Position numbers and translations under genes: made by a program
In this document: positions 1 to 11,855 of the stretch, piece by piece
Layout of the letters: each line of letters begins with the position of its first letter
How positions within the stretch are numbered: the first letter of the stretch is position 1
Source of the DNA: Mesostigma viride
Lineage: Eukaryota > Streptophyta > Mesostigmatophyceae > Mesostigmatales > Mesostigmataceae
Reading direction: 5' to 3'
Length of the DNA stretch: 60,000 nucleotides
NCBI GenBank assembly: GCA_009746045.1
Contig: RPFO01000076.1
Location: 3,174,420 to 3,234,419 of the forward strand
Notes under the pieces: model-generated
Told to the model about the DNA's origin: nothing
Seen by the model: only the letters and a program-made list of their open reading frames with translations
The model's database searches: none

Positions 1-786
1 CTGTGGCATGCAGGCTACGTTGTTCCAAGCCAAGGGCTCGTGGTTCATCAGGATGGAGGGTGGTAAGGACTACCCACAGCAGATTGTAGATGCATTGCAG
101 GAGCCCATCACGCAGGCTAGGTGTGCTACCATCAGGGGCATGCTGGCATGGCTTGCAAGTATATGTGCCCCTGACTTGCTGGTTTGAGTCGACTTACTGA
201 TTCCCAGCTGGTTGAGGTGGGTGCTGAGAGTGTGGTGCAGGCTGTCATGATGTCTCCCCCTCTCATACTGGGTCCTGTGGATTTGTACAAGCCCCTTGAC
301 ATGGTTCTCTATGTGGACAGTTCTATGGATAATAGGAAGGTCACAGAGGTCAGGGGCAGGGCAGCAGCATTAGTTACCCTGGAGCAAGATCACACCTCAC
401 TTGTTACCTGGTACAGTCGGTTGCAGAACAGGGTTACACCCAGCAGTGATATTGCTGAGTGCAGGGCAATCTGTGAAGGGCTGCATACTGCTCTTTACTT
501 GAGGGAGCTCTTCTACCAGCTATGTCAAGTGGCTTCCTGTAGGTTGCAGCTGCACACACTGGTGAGGACTGATAGCATGGGCATGGTGCAATTTGTGCAC
601 AGGCAGCTGGCCAGGAGCAGGGACCTTGACTACTTGTTGCTCAAGGAGATGTCCTACCTAGCTCACATTGAACATGTGCCTGGTGTGGACAACCCTGCAG
701 ATGCCCTCACCAAGCTGGAGGAGAAGGCGGAGAGGCAGTACCCCCTGCTCCGTGGGCTCATGGACCCCTTACACGGGCGGCCATAG
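1..786 (+). pseudogene. Copia RT C-terminus and RNase H fragment
   Basis: This is the 3' end of a Ty1/Copia pol gene whose 5' part lies outside the window. Bases 2-184 encode the end of the RT (CGMQATLFQAKGSW and TIRGMLAWLA, similar to the matching stretch of Copia-B). A one-base shift at about 182-186 moves the frame to the ORF running 184-786. That ORF is the RNase H domain: YVDSS, then WYSRL, AECRAI with the catalytic Glu, TDS, and NPADALTK near the end. An inverted, shorter copy lies at 18972-19506. The frameshift and missing upstream domains mark it as a relic. Family assignment is confident. Confidence 0.88.
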
Positions 787-1545
787 AGACCAGGCCTTGC
801 TTCAGCTTGGGTGTCCCCAGTGGGCTGCTTGACCAAAGTACCAAGTGGTGACTGGTGCTTACTGGTTGACAGCCGGTCCTTCAGGGTTAGGTACACCCTC
901 CTGGACAGGAGTTGGTGTGGAATGTCACTCCTACCAGCTGAGAATCATGCCTGGCCCTCCCCATGGGGTTCAGAAGAGTCGCCAGGACTTAAGTCGACGC
1001 CTTTGGCCTCAAACAGTTAGGCCATGCAAGGGCAACCCGAATGTTGGTTCTTACAGGTTGCTGTATATATGTTTTCTAGTGCTTGTTTCCAACCTGTTGC
1101 TAATAAAGAACCTGGTTGTGTGACCATGTGGAACATGGTTGCCAGGGGCCACATTCTGGGTTATATAATGCTTGAATAAAACATAATCATGTCATGTCAT
1201 TCTCATGTTGTTCTCATGGTTGTAATGTTTCTCTTGTGTAAAGTTCCAGGTCACCTATAAACCTGGAGGTTGGGGTGGGGTTCAATTCCCCAGCAGAGCC
1301 ACAGCCTGGCATGAGTGATTCCTGGGCTTAACACCCAGTGAAGACATGGGCTCCCCAATAAGGCAGTATTTGTATAGGTGCTACCTGAGTCTCTTTGAGC
1401 ATAAAAGGGAAAGGCTGGCCAAGGCGGGCGCCATAAGAACGGGCGCCTGTGATAACTGTGAAAGATCAGGAACTCACAATAGTACGTTCTTGGCATCCTG
1501 TAATCCCAGCCATTGGACTAGGTAATGTGCCTTGACTTTAATCTA
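787..1545 (+). repeat. 3' non-coding part of Copia fragment, inverted copy at 18555-19330
   Basis: Follows the RNase H stop codon and has no credible ORF. It contains two AATAAA-type polyadenylation hexamers (about 1103 and 1175). A GGGGTTCAATTCCCC stretch (about 1277-1291) resembles a tRNA T-arm or B box, but no full cloverleaf is seen. The whole stretch recurs in reverse complement at 18555-19330, so it moves or duplicates with the RNase H fragment. No LTR of the AGTT...AACT type was found here. Confidence 0.65.
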
Positions 1546-2440
1546 GCACCAAGTTCCCAAGGAAAGGTTGGGAGCTGACCAAGGGGTCAGGGGATAACCT
1601 GGGGTGACCTCTGATTCACTGGCCAGTACACCTAGCCTGGTCCAAGGGCAGATATGTTGTTACCCAAAGGAGGCAGGAACCTGGGCCCTCAAAGGTCTGA
1701 TCAACCTCAAGGGACCAAGCGGTCTGTGGCTGAGTGGGCACAAGCAAGGTTAGGCTTGTTTCAAGCTGGTCCAGCTCCAAAAGAAGAAAGGGTTGGAGTT
1801 AGCATTTTGGGCAACCAATATGCTAAGTGGATGCAGTTTGGAAAGACCTTTCCAACGCCGTGCTGACCGCCTGAAACAGACAAGGGACGAGAAAGATATG
1901 AGGTCCCGAAGTCCTAGCCGTCCGTGGCCGACTAGGGTGCAGTCCTCTGGTATAGTGGACAGGACACGTGGCAGGCCGTGCCTGCACAGGCTTAGCCTGA
2001 CTATCACGTGACTGTGGTCCACGTAGACCAGAGGAGCAGCAGCCTGTGACTGGTGGAATACAGGACTGGCACAGGTCTGCAAGGATACTAGGCCTTGCAG
2101 GCTTGTGACAGGTCCTGTACTTCCTAGGTTGCAGAGTCTAGGCAAATCCAGTTCGTCCTGGCTCTGCACTGATGCCAGTGGACGTTGAGGATTTGCTTGC
2201 ACGCCTGCACGTGCCTCGTCACGCCGATGGGAACGAGGAACAACGCAAAGGATATAGCTTGGTCATGGGGGATGACCAGCTATCTTGGCAAGCACGAACC
2301 GAGGCTCCCACATTGGACGTGGAAACGCTCACCGTGGTCGTGGCTTGGTGCACGGGTTAAAAGGTTGCTGCCTTGCAACTTTGGCTCATCCCGTTGTGCG
2401 CGTGAAAGACCAGGAGCTCACAGCTCTGGCGTGGTTCTTA
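1545..2440 (+). repeat. Dispersed repeat block X, inverted copy at about 13090-13987
   Basis: This block is contiguous with the Copia 3' region here. It recurs inverted at about 13090-13987 and continues at 18555 beyond the inserted Y element. It contains a short ORF (from 2172) beginning MPVDVEDLLARLHVPRHADG that is nearly the same in the other copy (13355 downwards, minus strand). That ORF is open for 120 codons there but only 62 here. I do not recognise the protein. Conservation of the frame in both copies suggests it was once coding, perhaps the start of a DIRS or other element ORF. Confidence 0.6.
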
Positions 2441-2456
2441 ACTGAAGTCTGACAAG

Positions 2457-3320
2457 GTGGTACGGGCGACAGCTGAGCAGACTGGTGTGCAGGCGGTGGG
2501 TGTCATTCACCAAAGAGATGGTGACGTGGCATGCCTGTTCTTGAGCGTGTGGTGGCGGTTATCGCTGCCACTCATAGAATCTTGGATCGCGGGTTTACAT
2601 ACTACCGCGAACTTAGTTCTGCGCTTGGGAAGTGGGTGTGGATGCATCTGCTGTGCCGCCCCATGCTCTCAGTGTGGTCTGAGACGTATCAGCTGCTAGC
2701 AGCAATGAACGCCTCCCTGCCTGGGCGCCGCTGGCGCCTCCCTGCGGGCCGGCCCGCCAGGAGCTTCAGGCGGCGATCGACCTGGCCCCCTTTCTGAGGG
2801 CGGCCAGGGCCCGGCCCCTTTCTGACCGGGTCGTCGCAAGTGATGCGAGCGGCTCCGGCGGTGGGGTGGTCTACAGGGACCTGCCTGGGGCCAGTTGTGC
2901 CCGGTTAATTGGCGACCCGGCGCGAAGCGCAGGGGTGTCGAACGACAGGCTCCTTAACGTCTGGGGAGGACTGGGACCTGGAGCGCATGGAGGAGGGGGA
3001 CTACAGCCTGCTGGATAGTGGCCACTGGCGTACGGCACTGTCCTACAGGTGGCGGGGGCAGCCTAACCACATCAACATCAAGGAGGCGATTGCTGCGACG
3101 CAGGGCCGGGTCGAGTGGTCGTGCCGGACCAAGGCGTGTCGAGGTAAGCGAGTCGTCCGGCTCGTGGACTCTTGTGCTGTGGTGGGGGCGTTTGTCAGAG
3201 GGCGGTCGTCTTCCTACCGCCTCAACCAGCTGGTCCGGCGCTACTGCGCTCTGTCACTGGCTGGCGATATGCAGAGCCACTGGGTCTGGGTGGCTACCGA
3301 CCACAACCCTGGCAGCTGAC
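2457..3320 (+). pseudogene. DIRS-like RT/RNase H remnant
   Basis: Pieces in successive frames match the RT-RNase H region of DIRS-type tyrosine-recombinase retrotransposons. Around 2590-2700 is ELSSALGKWVWMHLLCRP. Around 2828-2870 is VVASDASGSGGGVVYRD, the RNase H entry motif. The frame at 2909-3319 gives HINIKEA, RVVRLVDSCAVVGAF, then SSSYRLNQLVRR and HWVWVATDHNP, the classical end of the DIRS RNase H. At least three frame changes and the absence of the RT palm upstream show that it is a decayed, 5'-truncated copy. The recombinase of the same element follows directly. Confidence 0.8.
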
Positions 3321-3332
3321 AAGGCTAGTCGG

Positions 3333-3392
3333 CGTGGCGCTTGGATTCCTGACTTGACCCGGTGTGGTGACGTGCATCCCAACCCTGGGCCT
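3333..3392 (+). other. 2A-like peptide motif between RNase H and recombinase
   Basis: The frame used between the DIRS RNase H and recombinase encodes WIPDLTRCGDVHPNPGP, ending at 3392. This resembles 2A ribosome-skipping peptides, whose consensus is D-V/I-E-x-N-P-G-P, with His in place of the conserved Glu. The position, at the junction of two enzymatic units, is where a 2A peptide would make sense. Flanking segments are in other frames because of decay. Activity cannot be judged, because the Glu is normally strongly conserved. Confidence 0.5.
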
Positions 3393-3469
3393 GAGGGGGC
3401 GCGACGCCCTCGGGACTTGGCACTTTTGGAGGGCACAGTCAACCCTGTGTCTACCTTGCCAGCGTACCG

Positions 3470-4340
3470 GCGCGCGGCGGCTGTTTACTGACGTGGCGTG
3501 GGCGCCACCTGGCCCCGTCGACCCAGCTGACGCGGAAGCCATTTTCTGTGAGTGGATTTCTGCTGTCTACCATGCCAGAGGCGGGCGGGGGCGTACCTTA
3601 TGCCAGCACGCCAAGGCCTGTCTGCACCTGTACTACCCCGACATTGTTCGGAATTGGGTACTGGCGGACCGCCTGCTAGCAGGTTGGCAGCGGCTTGTTC
3701 CGGCTGTCAGCCCTCCGCCTATGCCCTGGCGCCTTTGCTATTTCGCTGCCCTGTTGCTAGTTTCACGTCGACAGGTGCATTTGAGTGCGTTGATTATTAT
3801 TGCTTTCCAGCATGCAGTATTTACGCATTAGCGAGGCGCTAGGGCTGCGGGTTCGGGATGTGGCTCATCCTGGCCACCCCCTTCTCGAGCCAGGGCCCAC
3901 GGTCGGTGCCCTTGTGCTGCGCAACCCCAAGACTGCGCAGGGGGCGGCCCAGCACGTCCTCGTCTGGGATCCACTTTCTTTGTGGCTCCTGCGACGCCTG
4001 ACGGCTGGCCAGCCCCCGGATGCACTTCTTTTTCGGGGTTTAACGTACAGCCAGGCTAGGCAGCAGTGGGAGGCTGTGCAGGCCCGCATGGGCATCCCGG
4101 GGATGTTTTCCTTTCACAGCCTCGGCATGGGGGGGCGACGCACGACGCCATCGCTGGCGAGTCGCCGAAGGCCATTCAGCTGCGCGGCCGGTGGGCTTCG
4201 GCCCTAGCTCTCGGTCACGGGCTACATTGGCCTCCACCGCAGCCTCCTGGGGCGCGACATCCCGCCCGCCCTCTGGGCTCAGGCACTGGGTTTTGATCCA
4301 GCGGCTTTTCGGCGCCACTTCGGTGGCGTCGTGTTTTGAC
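3470..4340 (+). pseudogene. DIRS-like tyrosine recombinase remnant
   Basis: Three consecutive frames together spell a tyrosine recombinase. The N-terminal part (about 3470-3780) includes RRLFTDVAWAPPGP and a helical SAM-like segment. The frame from 3800 has LRISEALGLRVRDV with the first catalytic Arg. The H-x-x-R box is split by a frameshift at about 4115-4135 (FHSL in one frame, RHGGATHDAI in the next), followed by KAIQLRGRWAS. A third frame carries TGYIGLHRSLLG with the likely nucleophilic Tyr at 4223-4225, stopping at about 4340. All catalytic residues can be found, but not in one frame, so this is a relic. Confidence 0.82.
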
Positions 4341-6058
4341 GTCTTCCAGTTTTCATATCTCGTCTTTTAGCTATCAACTGACCTCACCCTTGTGTGGGAG
4401 GTCAGGGGGGAAACGGTTTAACTGTCCCGAGGGTGAAACTGGGTTCGGACAATTTTAAGTACCCCCATAGCTAGGTAGTTTAAGTTTTCTTTTTTGCATG
4501 TCCTACGTATTTTCGGCTGTTAGCCATGTAAGGAGATGTGGGTAGAGCAGGGGCACAGCTGCTGTGGGCTGGCCCTGCAAATTCACATAGTGTGCTCACC
4601 CTAGCATACAGATGGCCGTGTTGCCATCTGGTAGACATGTCTGTGTTATTCCACCGTACATAATAGAGGTAGCACACATGTTGTAATAAATTTGATGTTT
4701 TGTGGTGATGCATGCAAAGCAAAGCAAGGCCAGAATCGGTGTTCTCTGAACGTAGTTTCTTTATAATAGATGAGAATGAACGCCGCTATGTGAGTGGTAC
4801 TACGGGACGGTGGGCCTTGGGCTGGACCGGTTCCATGAGTTAGAATTAGTTGGCCAGTTTTGTATGGCCATTTCTAGTTCGTTAAGTTAAGTAGCAATTA
4901 AGTTACTGTTGCTGACGGCTCATGAGGCGAGCCCGGGCTACGCCGCCCTAAAGTGCCATTTGCACAATGTTCTAGGTCTCTTTTTCTTGTAATCGGATGT
5001 ATGGGGTATGGGTATGGCGGATTACAAGAAATGTAATGCTGCCCGAATCGCGTCAGCCTTTTTGGCTGGCGGTGGCCAATTAGAGATGGCGCATGACTGA
5101 CATAGCATGAATAGTCACGTGACTGTGAAAAAGAAACTAAACATTACCCACGTCGGTTTTCTCCCCGCATCTGGGTTGTTGGCCGACGAGAGACTATGAA
5201 ATACTTCGCGTTTGCCTGCGCGTGGCACCTGTACGGAACTCTGAAACCATGAGTAAGTCTTCCGTGCCACGCTGCACTTAGTGCCTACCGCTTTGCTGCG
5301 GAATGTCGCAGCAATGTTGAAGTTCCTGACTGCTGACTGCCGAAGGAAGGGTGGTCGGGTTACTTTTAGTGGGCATTGTGATGGACGACAAATCTGTCGG
5401 CCCTCGCGTTAAGTAGAAAAATATTTACCAGAATCCGCTCTTATGGGTGCGTGAGGTCTCGGAAATGTGGTAGGGACGAACTCCGGAATTATGCAATATT
5501 TCGATTCAGACCGGGGCCAGTTTAACATGCAGACGGACCTGGGCCGGGCAGGACCAAATATTTTGGCCGGCCCAGTTGCGCTTGCGCTTTATCGGCCGCT
5601 GGGGTGTGTGATGAGAGCCTGCTCATCAACTAAAACCTGAAGTATGGAAAGTTACTCCCCCAGGTGACAACGTTGACAGTAATCGAGATATGGTGGCTTT
5701 AACACGTATGGCTATTTAAAATAGCGCTTATGCCTATGATTGAGAATGAATGCGAAAGACCTTTGACTTCCTATGCGTCACAGCGCACGATGGTGGCTTA
5801 AGAATACTTGTCACACAATACGAATAAGCTCAAACCCGGAAAACGGTTTTCGTATATTACAATTTTACCACACAGATTAAAACACTCAATGCGGGAAGAC
5901 TTGCACCCAGTAGGCGAGGGATTCACACTCGAGCCCACAGGAGATTTACACTCCAGGATTAAGCGATGGTAAACAATCTTTAGAGCAACTTGGTAGATTA
6001 CGATACAAGGTCCGGAGTGCTGGCATAGCTCGTGCCTTGCCTATTTTGTCCCTTCGTC
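4341..6058. other. No recognisable gene
   Basis: AT-richer intergenic-looking DNA downstream of the DIRS relic. I see no ORF with a recognisable family and no clear repeat partner inside the window. It ends at the FB1 element, whose left target duplication is 6054-6058. Confidence 0.5.
6054..6058. repeat. Target-site duplication of FB1 (TCGTC), left copy
   Basis: TCGTC sits directly before the AGTTG terminus and recurs directly after CAACT at 7012-7016. This supports insertion of FB1 as one unit. Confidence 0.75.
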
Positions 6059-7011
6059 AGTTGTACAAGCGAATGCTTATACTTTTTATGCGCAAACCTT
6101 TTTAGCTAAGGTTAACGCATATTCTTACATCCTGCGCAGGATGTAAGAATATGCGTTAACCTTAGCTAAAAAGGTTTGCGCATAAAAAGTATAAGCATTC
6201 GCTTGTACAACTTAAAACCTTTGCGCGTTGGGGCGGAATATTAAGCGGCTCCCTAACTAGGGTTTACTTCCGCATCGAATTACTAATTCGATATCGAATT
6301 ACTGATTCGATATTAATCCCGGGAAGGTCCGATATCTACCTCGCTAGGCGATTAATTATAGGTCCGACCGGTGCCCCGGCGGATCCTCCCAAATAATCCC
6401 TACTCGGCACTGTCCCCACGAGGTTTCGAACCCATGACTTTCGCGCTGCGCCGGTTCTAAGTTGTACAAGCGAATGCTTATACTTTTTATGCGCAAACCT
6501 TTTAGCTAAGGTTAACGCATATTCTTACATCCTGCGCAGGATGTAAGAATATGCGTTAACCTTAGCTAAAAGGTTTGCGCATAAAAAGTATAAGCATTCG
6601 CTTGTACAACTTAGAACCGGCGCGGCGCGAAAGTCATGGGTTCGAAACCTCGTGGGGCCAGTGCCGAGTAGGGATTATTTGGGAGGATCCGCCGGGGCAC
6701 CGGTCGGACCTATAATTAATCGCCTAGCGAGGTAGATATCGGACCTTCCCGGTATTCATATCGAATCAGTAATTCGATATCGAATTAGTAATTCGATGCG
6801 GAAGTAAACCCTAGTTAGGGAGCCGCTTAATATTCCGCCCCAACGCGCAAAGGTTTTAAGTTGTACAAGCGAATGCTTATACTTTTTATGCGCAAACCTT
6901 TTTAGCTAAGGTTAACGCATATTCTTACATCCTGCGCAGGATGTAAGAATATGCGTTAACCTTAGCTAAAAGGTTTGCGCATAAAAAGTATAAGCATTCG
7001 CTTGTACAACT
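6059..7011. mobile_element. FB1: palindrome-ended non-autonomous element, TSD TCGTC
   Basis: A 953-bp element bounded by AGTTG and CAACT and flanked by the 5-bp duplication TCGTC (6054-6058 and 7012-7016). It contains three copies of a palindrome of about 150 bp: P1 6061-6210 (perfect, 75-bp arms, centre CCTGCGCAGG), P2 6462-6609 and P3 6861-7009. Two roughly 250-bp modules lie between them in opposite orientation, so the whole unit is close to a palindrome around 6535. The inner part begins TAAAACCT and ends AGGTTTTA. Each module carries a T-arm or B-box-like TTCGAAACC (6421-6432 antisense, 6638-6650 sense). No ORF. It could be a foldback transposon or a miniature LTR element whose LTR is itself palindromic. 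Confidence 0.85.
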
Positions 7012-7958
7012 TCGTCCCCGTTGGTGGCTGCGCCTGGCGCTGCCAACCAGGCATGACGTCAGGTCCGCGGGGACGGGCTTCTCGAACCGTCTAGAACACA
7101 TCAAAGACCAGTACGGCTAGAGGCCTCTCCTGAAAAATATCCAAATGTCCGTAGGTACCATCATAACGCATGTGCAGTGCCACTTGGCTGTCCCGTAACT
7201 CCTGTTCAGGCGCTAGGTCTGCCTACGGCGCAAAGGCCAAGTTCGTCAGCAAAACTTCTACACTTACTTCAACACGGATTGCCTCGGCTGCCAACTATAC
7301 TATGACCTCGGCACTGGCGCCGGATTACGGTCGGCGCCGATCGACCGGGACGGAAAATACCACAAATGGCATATGTTGCATCCGTGCAACACACCTCCCC
7401 CCCCCAACAAAAGAGGCGGCTACTCCTGTAGCCGGGACTTATAATTGACTGTATACATGGTCACTGTTCCCTTCCAGGGCACGCAGTTAACGTGCCAATT
7501 GTCACCATCGGTTCGCGATGATTTACGGCGCCGGGCGGTAAGGGCTCGGGCGGTGACCCCCACGAGCGGGGCCCCCACGGCCATGCCCGCGCAGAGGTGC
7601 GGCCGGGCGTTGCATGACGCCAGTGGACACGCTCAGCCGGCGCGGCCTCAGCCGGCTCGGGAAGAGGCAGGCCATTGGCCTGGACTATGGCGTGCTGCAT
7701 GGAAGGTGAGTTGCCGCTCCCCGGCGCGTGAATCATGGCGTTTGGCCAGGTTGACATCCCGCAGCGCCTCCAGTGGGAAAACACTCAAGAAGGCGGCGAG
7801 GAACACCGTGTGTCGGGTGAGGGACACCGAACCTCCTGTCCAAATGATACCGCACCAAATAACTCGATGTCGCCCATGGACCCCTGGGGCGGGGCGGCCT
7901 GCATCAAGGCAATGCACATGCAAGGAGCATTACGCAAAAGGTAGGAGAAGGGCCGGAA
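7012..7958. other. No recognisable gene
   Basis: Lies between FB1 and the Gypsy fragment. ORFs of 70-190 codons exist on both strands, but none shows a family motif. On the minus strand it would be where the integrase of the Gypsy fragment should continue, but I find no HHCC or DDE motif. Confidence 0.4.
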
Positions 7959-9690
7959 TTATGCCAACCCTGCCCGGGCTTTATACTCCTGTAGCAAGCG
8001 TGCACAGCCCGTGAGGCCAGCCTCAGCGTGGCTTATTTGGGGGACATACAAGCGCCATGAGTCTTGACGGGCCGCCTGGCCACTGACATTCACGTAAAGG
8101 AACCCGTTTTGAAACTTGGCTGGGTAGCCGTTCATGCTCTGAGGGCGGGCAGCTATGGCTTCATTTGCCTTGTCCTCAGTGACCGTGACGCGCGAGATGA
8201 GGCGCTCTAGGTCCGAGCTGATGACGACCGTTGTTGCAGTATTTGCCAACGTGAATGCCTCTCCAACGGGCTGCATTGGAGGGTAAACTCCTGTCGCCGG
8301 CACCACATGGCTGTACGGGGCCGAAGTCCTTCCCCCCCCTGCGGCTGCGCACGTGCCCTCACGTGCAGGGGTGCTGCCGGCGAGGCGCACGGAATGGTCA
8401 ACAGTGTCAACCTCTGCGGTTGTGGCGCCACAGAAGAGGAAGGGGCTCATCGGGTCGCTCAAGTGGTCGCCAAAGGGGGCGACGGGACCATGGGAGGGGA
8501 TCAACGTCGTGGCCAAAACGTCAAGATCCTCATTAAACCATTAGTCGGGGCGACGCGACAGGGCGTCAGGGACCGTGTTGTCAAGGCCCTTGACATATTC
8601 GATCTTGAACGGACCGAACTGTGCCAAATATTCAAGCCAACGGGCTTGGCGTGGCGTAAGCGTGGGCTGCGTCAACAAGTGGGTGAGGGGCCGATGGTCG
8701 GTCTGGATGATCAAGCGGTACGGGTCCGCAGGGTCGGGTTCAGCCATGGCCACGTTGAACTGAGCACCCAGAAGATGGTGCCGCCAAGTATGGCAACAGT
8801 AAACCACGGCCAACAACTCTTGCTGATGGACCGGGTAATTTCTTTCGGCTGGGATCATCGTCCGGGAGATATACTCGACCGGTTGGAGACCGAGACCATG
8901 GTCTTGGAGCAGCACACCGCCAATAGCAACCTTGCTAGAATTGCTATTGACCACGAATGGCTTGGTGGGATCCGGAAGGATGAGGACAGGCGCAGTGGCG
9001 AGCCTGGCCTTCAGCAGGTCAAAGGCCTGTTGACACAGGCCTGACCATTCCCACGGTACGTCCTTCTTGAGGAGGTGAGTAAGCGGGGCCGCAATGGTCG
9101 CGAAACGCGGGATGAAGCGGCGATAATACGATACCAAGCCCAAGAAGCTGCGCAAGGCGCAAACATTCGCGGGAACAGGCCACTGTTGGACGGCGGCGAC
9201 CTTATCGGGGTCCGTGGACACGCCCTTGTCCGAGAGAATGTAGCCTAAAAAGGGGACGCTGCGGCCTGATTCTACCTTGCTGCGGCGGGCGGACAGTTTA
9301 TTATCCGCCATGATCTGCAGAAGTCCGCGGCAACATCCTCCAAGTGCTCCTCGAACGTGCGAGAGAAAATGAGGATGTCATCCAAGTAGATGGCCACGCA
9401 GGTGCGTTTGTACGGCTGCGTCCCCGGGTCCCACGGGATAGTCGGGTCGCGTAGGTCTGCCGAGACCTGGGGCAGCCGACAAGTGCCCATCACCGGCCTA
9501 AAGAGGTGGTTCATGAGCATCTGAAAAGAGGCAGGGCTGTTACACAAGCCCATGGCCGCCACGCGGAATTGGTAATGCATGGCCAAAAGGCGTGGCAAAG
9601 GCTGTTTTATGGCATCTTCGGGGGCGATCCGAAGTTGCCAAAAACCGTCTGCACAATCGAGCACCGTAAAGTACTTGGCGCCCTCCACTG
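7959..9690 (-). pseudogene. Truncated Gypsy pol fragment: RT, RNase H, spacer
   Basis: Reading on the minus strand, 9688-9272 carries the RT palm: YFTVLDCADGFWQLRIAPED, FRVAAMGLCNSPASFQ and the catalytic YLDDILIFSRTFEEHL. The overlapping ORF 9311-8541 continues in another frame with FLGYILSDKG, LRSFLGLVSYYRRFI, the RNase H (VVNSNSSKVAIGGVL, HQQELLAVVY, IIQTDHRPL) and ends at DNTVPDALSRRPD. After a stop, 8516-7959 looks like the linker towards integrase (ending in SHAEAGLTGCARLLQEY) but breaks off before zinc or catalytic motifs. Gag, protease and the RT fingers are missing. The RT is cut off abruptly at about 9690. It is a dead fragment, different from the Gypsy at 31024-42142. Confidence 0.88.
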
Positions 9691-10371
9691 TTACGTCCTA
9701 AACTTGAATCTACCACCGCCTCTACCTCTACCTGGCCTAACCCAACCTAAATTAGTCAGGCCACCTCTACTCAATCCCCTAGCGAAAGACGAACGAGACG
9801 GAGCTGATCTCAATGCATTCACGTATGCATTACTGTATACGCCATAAGCCATTTACACGAACCCGTTTAATCCAGGAATAGAGGAAGGAAACGCACTACA
9901 CTGCCGTGACCCAAGCCTATATGTGTTAATTCATTTAACACACGCCGAGTGCCAACACGAGGGGTAGAACGTGCATAAATGGTCACCAACGGTCCAGCAT
10001 GCTCGGGCCGACCTGGCCCTCGCCTACAATTGCACAGATGCACGCTGGTCCACTACATTCTACCCAAAGGATAAGGACCACTAGTAAAGTACGCGGCGCG
10101 ACGCCCAAGGGCATCCAATACACCACAGTACTGTCACGAGGACAACAGTGTCCCAGTACAAACTACACGTAACCTATGAACGACCGAGGCAAAGGACCTA
10201 ATTTACGTCCGTAACTACAACGAATTGTTACGCGACGTAACACCTCCCCCCCCCACAAAGGTAGGGAGCCCTCTCCCTACGCACAGGGAGGAAACCAAGG
10301 GGTAGGAAGAACCTAATGCACCCAGCACACACCAACACAATCGACAGGCCATCCAAGATACAAAGCACCAA
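9691..10371. other. No recognisable gene
   Basis: Non-coding stretch between the Gypsy fragment and repeat Y, with a short C run near 10245. I see no motif or partner repeat within the window. Confidence 0.4.
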
Positions 10372-11650
10372 CATGATCCGTCAGGCCATTTTTTGCACTT
10401 TCAGACCCCTAAAATTGCCAAAAATCATAACTCATAGACCACAACTCCAAATACCCCCAACCAATATGCTAGGAGTATCTACACTTCAAGGGCTTTCATA
10501 ATATGCAATAATATCATGAGTCTAATTAGTCCTTTGGATGATACCTTCAGTCAAAGTGAGCCAAAAGACGATCATTTTGTGCCAAGAAAAAGTATACCCC
10601 CCCCCCTTCTACAGAGGGGAGGGTCAGAAACCTCAAACCCAACATTAGACAATTTAGTTGGATAGTCCAATGGTGCTTTCCTTTGGTCAAACTACCCGGA
10701 TAGCCCATTTGACCCATACCATGCCCGCGTTTACGTGTGTGGCTTACGCGCGCGCAAACAGCCAACTATGCCATGCCATACAATGATGCAATATAATTGA
10801 CCACAATAGACAGCCAAATATGCTGGAATACAAATATGAAGCCGCCTGACACTCACTGAACGGTATCCCCCCAAGAAATGCCACAAACTGTGCAACATAA
10901 TGGCTAATACCCCTCCTTGAGCAGGCATGGAAGGCAGTTGCAATTACCACTAATATATCCACCATCAGACATGTATGAACGTACGAGTTTCCATGCAACC
11001 AACACGGAAACGAATCGCCGCACCTGCCTCGATCACGACCTGGCCGGGTTCCGCTGGCCGACATGCTCATACGTCCCGGATACTGATGCTAGAGGCACAG
11101 GCAGCCATATCCGCTCTATCCATGCATCCGTCATGATAACCATGTTGATTTATCTATGCAAAGATGACGTCTAACGCGTCGACGTTCCCAGCAGATGGTG
11201 CGCAGCGGACTTCCGTAAAACAATGTAAGGCCCAGGCGGAAAGAAGCTACCAAGAAACCAAAAAGAAACCGGCGATACCAAACGGGACGTCTCCTCTGAT
11301 GGTGGCGACCAAGACAGAGATAATAACCACTGCGTATTTTCACAGTTCCGTGAATCTGATAATTCTTGACGAACCAACATAATGCATCATCGTTCAGGGG
11401 TCATCATCTGACCCATTTCAAGCTGCGGAACCCCAAATTTCCACCAAATGGCACGTTGACAGCCATATCTCGCTATCCGCGCGCGCAACGGTAAAAAATG
11501 TTAGCAAAAGTCACGTGATGCACAGCCTGGCAACGTGGTATTTAGGTGGCTATGGCGCAATTATCCCACCAACCTATGCATTTACGTTCACATTGGGTCT
11601 GGCCCGAGTTGCCTGACCACTTACATCCGTACCCGATGGCGCGGCGCTCG
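10372..11650. repeat. Repeat Y, short copy (non-coding)
   Basis: Homologous in reverse complement to both flanks of the longer Y copy at 13988-18548. 10372-10980 matches about 17943-18548, and 11205-11650 matches about 13990-14484. The left end, CATGATCCGTCAGG, corresponds to the CATGGTCCGCC terminus of the other copy. The right end is not sharply definable. The middle (about 10985-11205) is unrelated to the Copia-A sequence that occupies this position in the long copy. No credible ORF. Probably a non-autonomous TIR-type element. Confidence 0.6.
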
Positions 11651-11855
11651 CGCAATATTTTGCCACGTGGCGGGGGGTGCAAGTGTATCCAAATGGATAC
11701 ACTTGACGGAGTATGGGTTAACCCCCGCAGGGGCCCGCTGGTTCAATGCGACACAAGCCGGTGACCACCCAAAAAGCAAGGCCTCAAAAAGAGCTAGCAT
11801 TTCGCAATTCCGGAACCGTCCAAAAAAGGAAAGAGGTTTTACGACACCATAATAG

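Noticed and set aside
1256-1330. Possible tRNA gene (GGGGTTCAATTCCCC)
   Set aside because: Only a T-arm-like hairpin is seen. No acceptor stem, D arm or anticodon arm could be paired.
6061-7009. Regularly spaced palindromes resembling a CRISPR-like array
   Set aside because: Only three units, spacers are inverted copies of each other, and the unit is bounded by target duplications. It is a mobile element.
7445-8014. 189-codon plus-strand ORF
   Set aside because: No family motif. It lies opposite the region where the Gypsy fragment decays, and composition looks non-coding.
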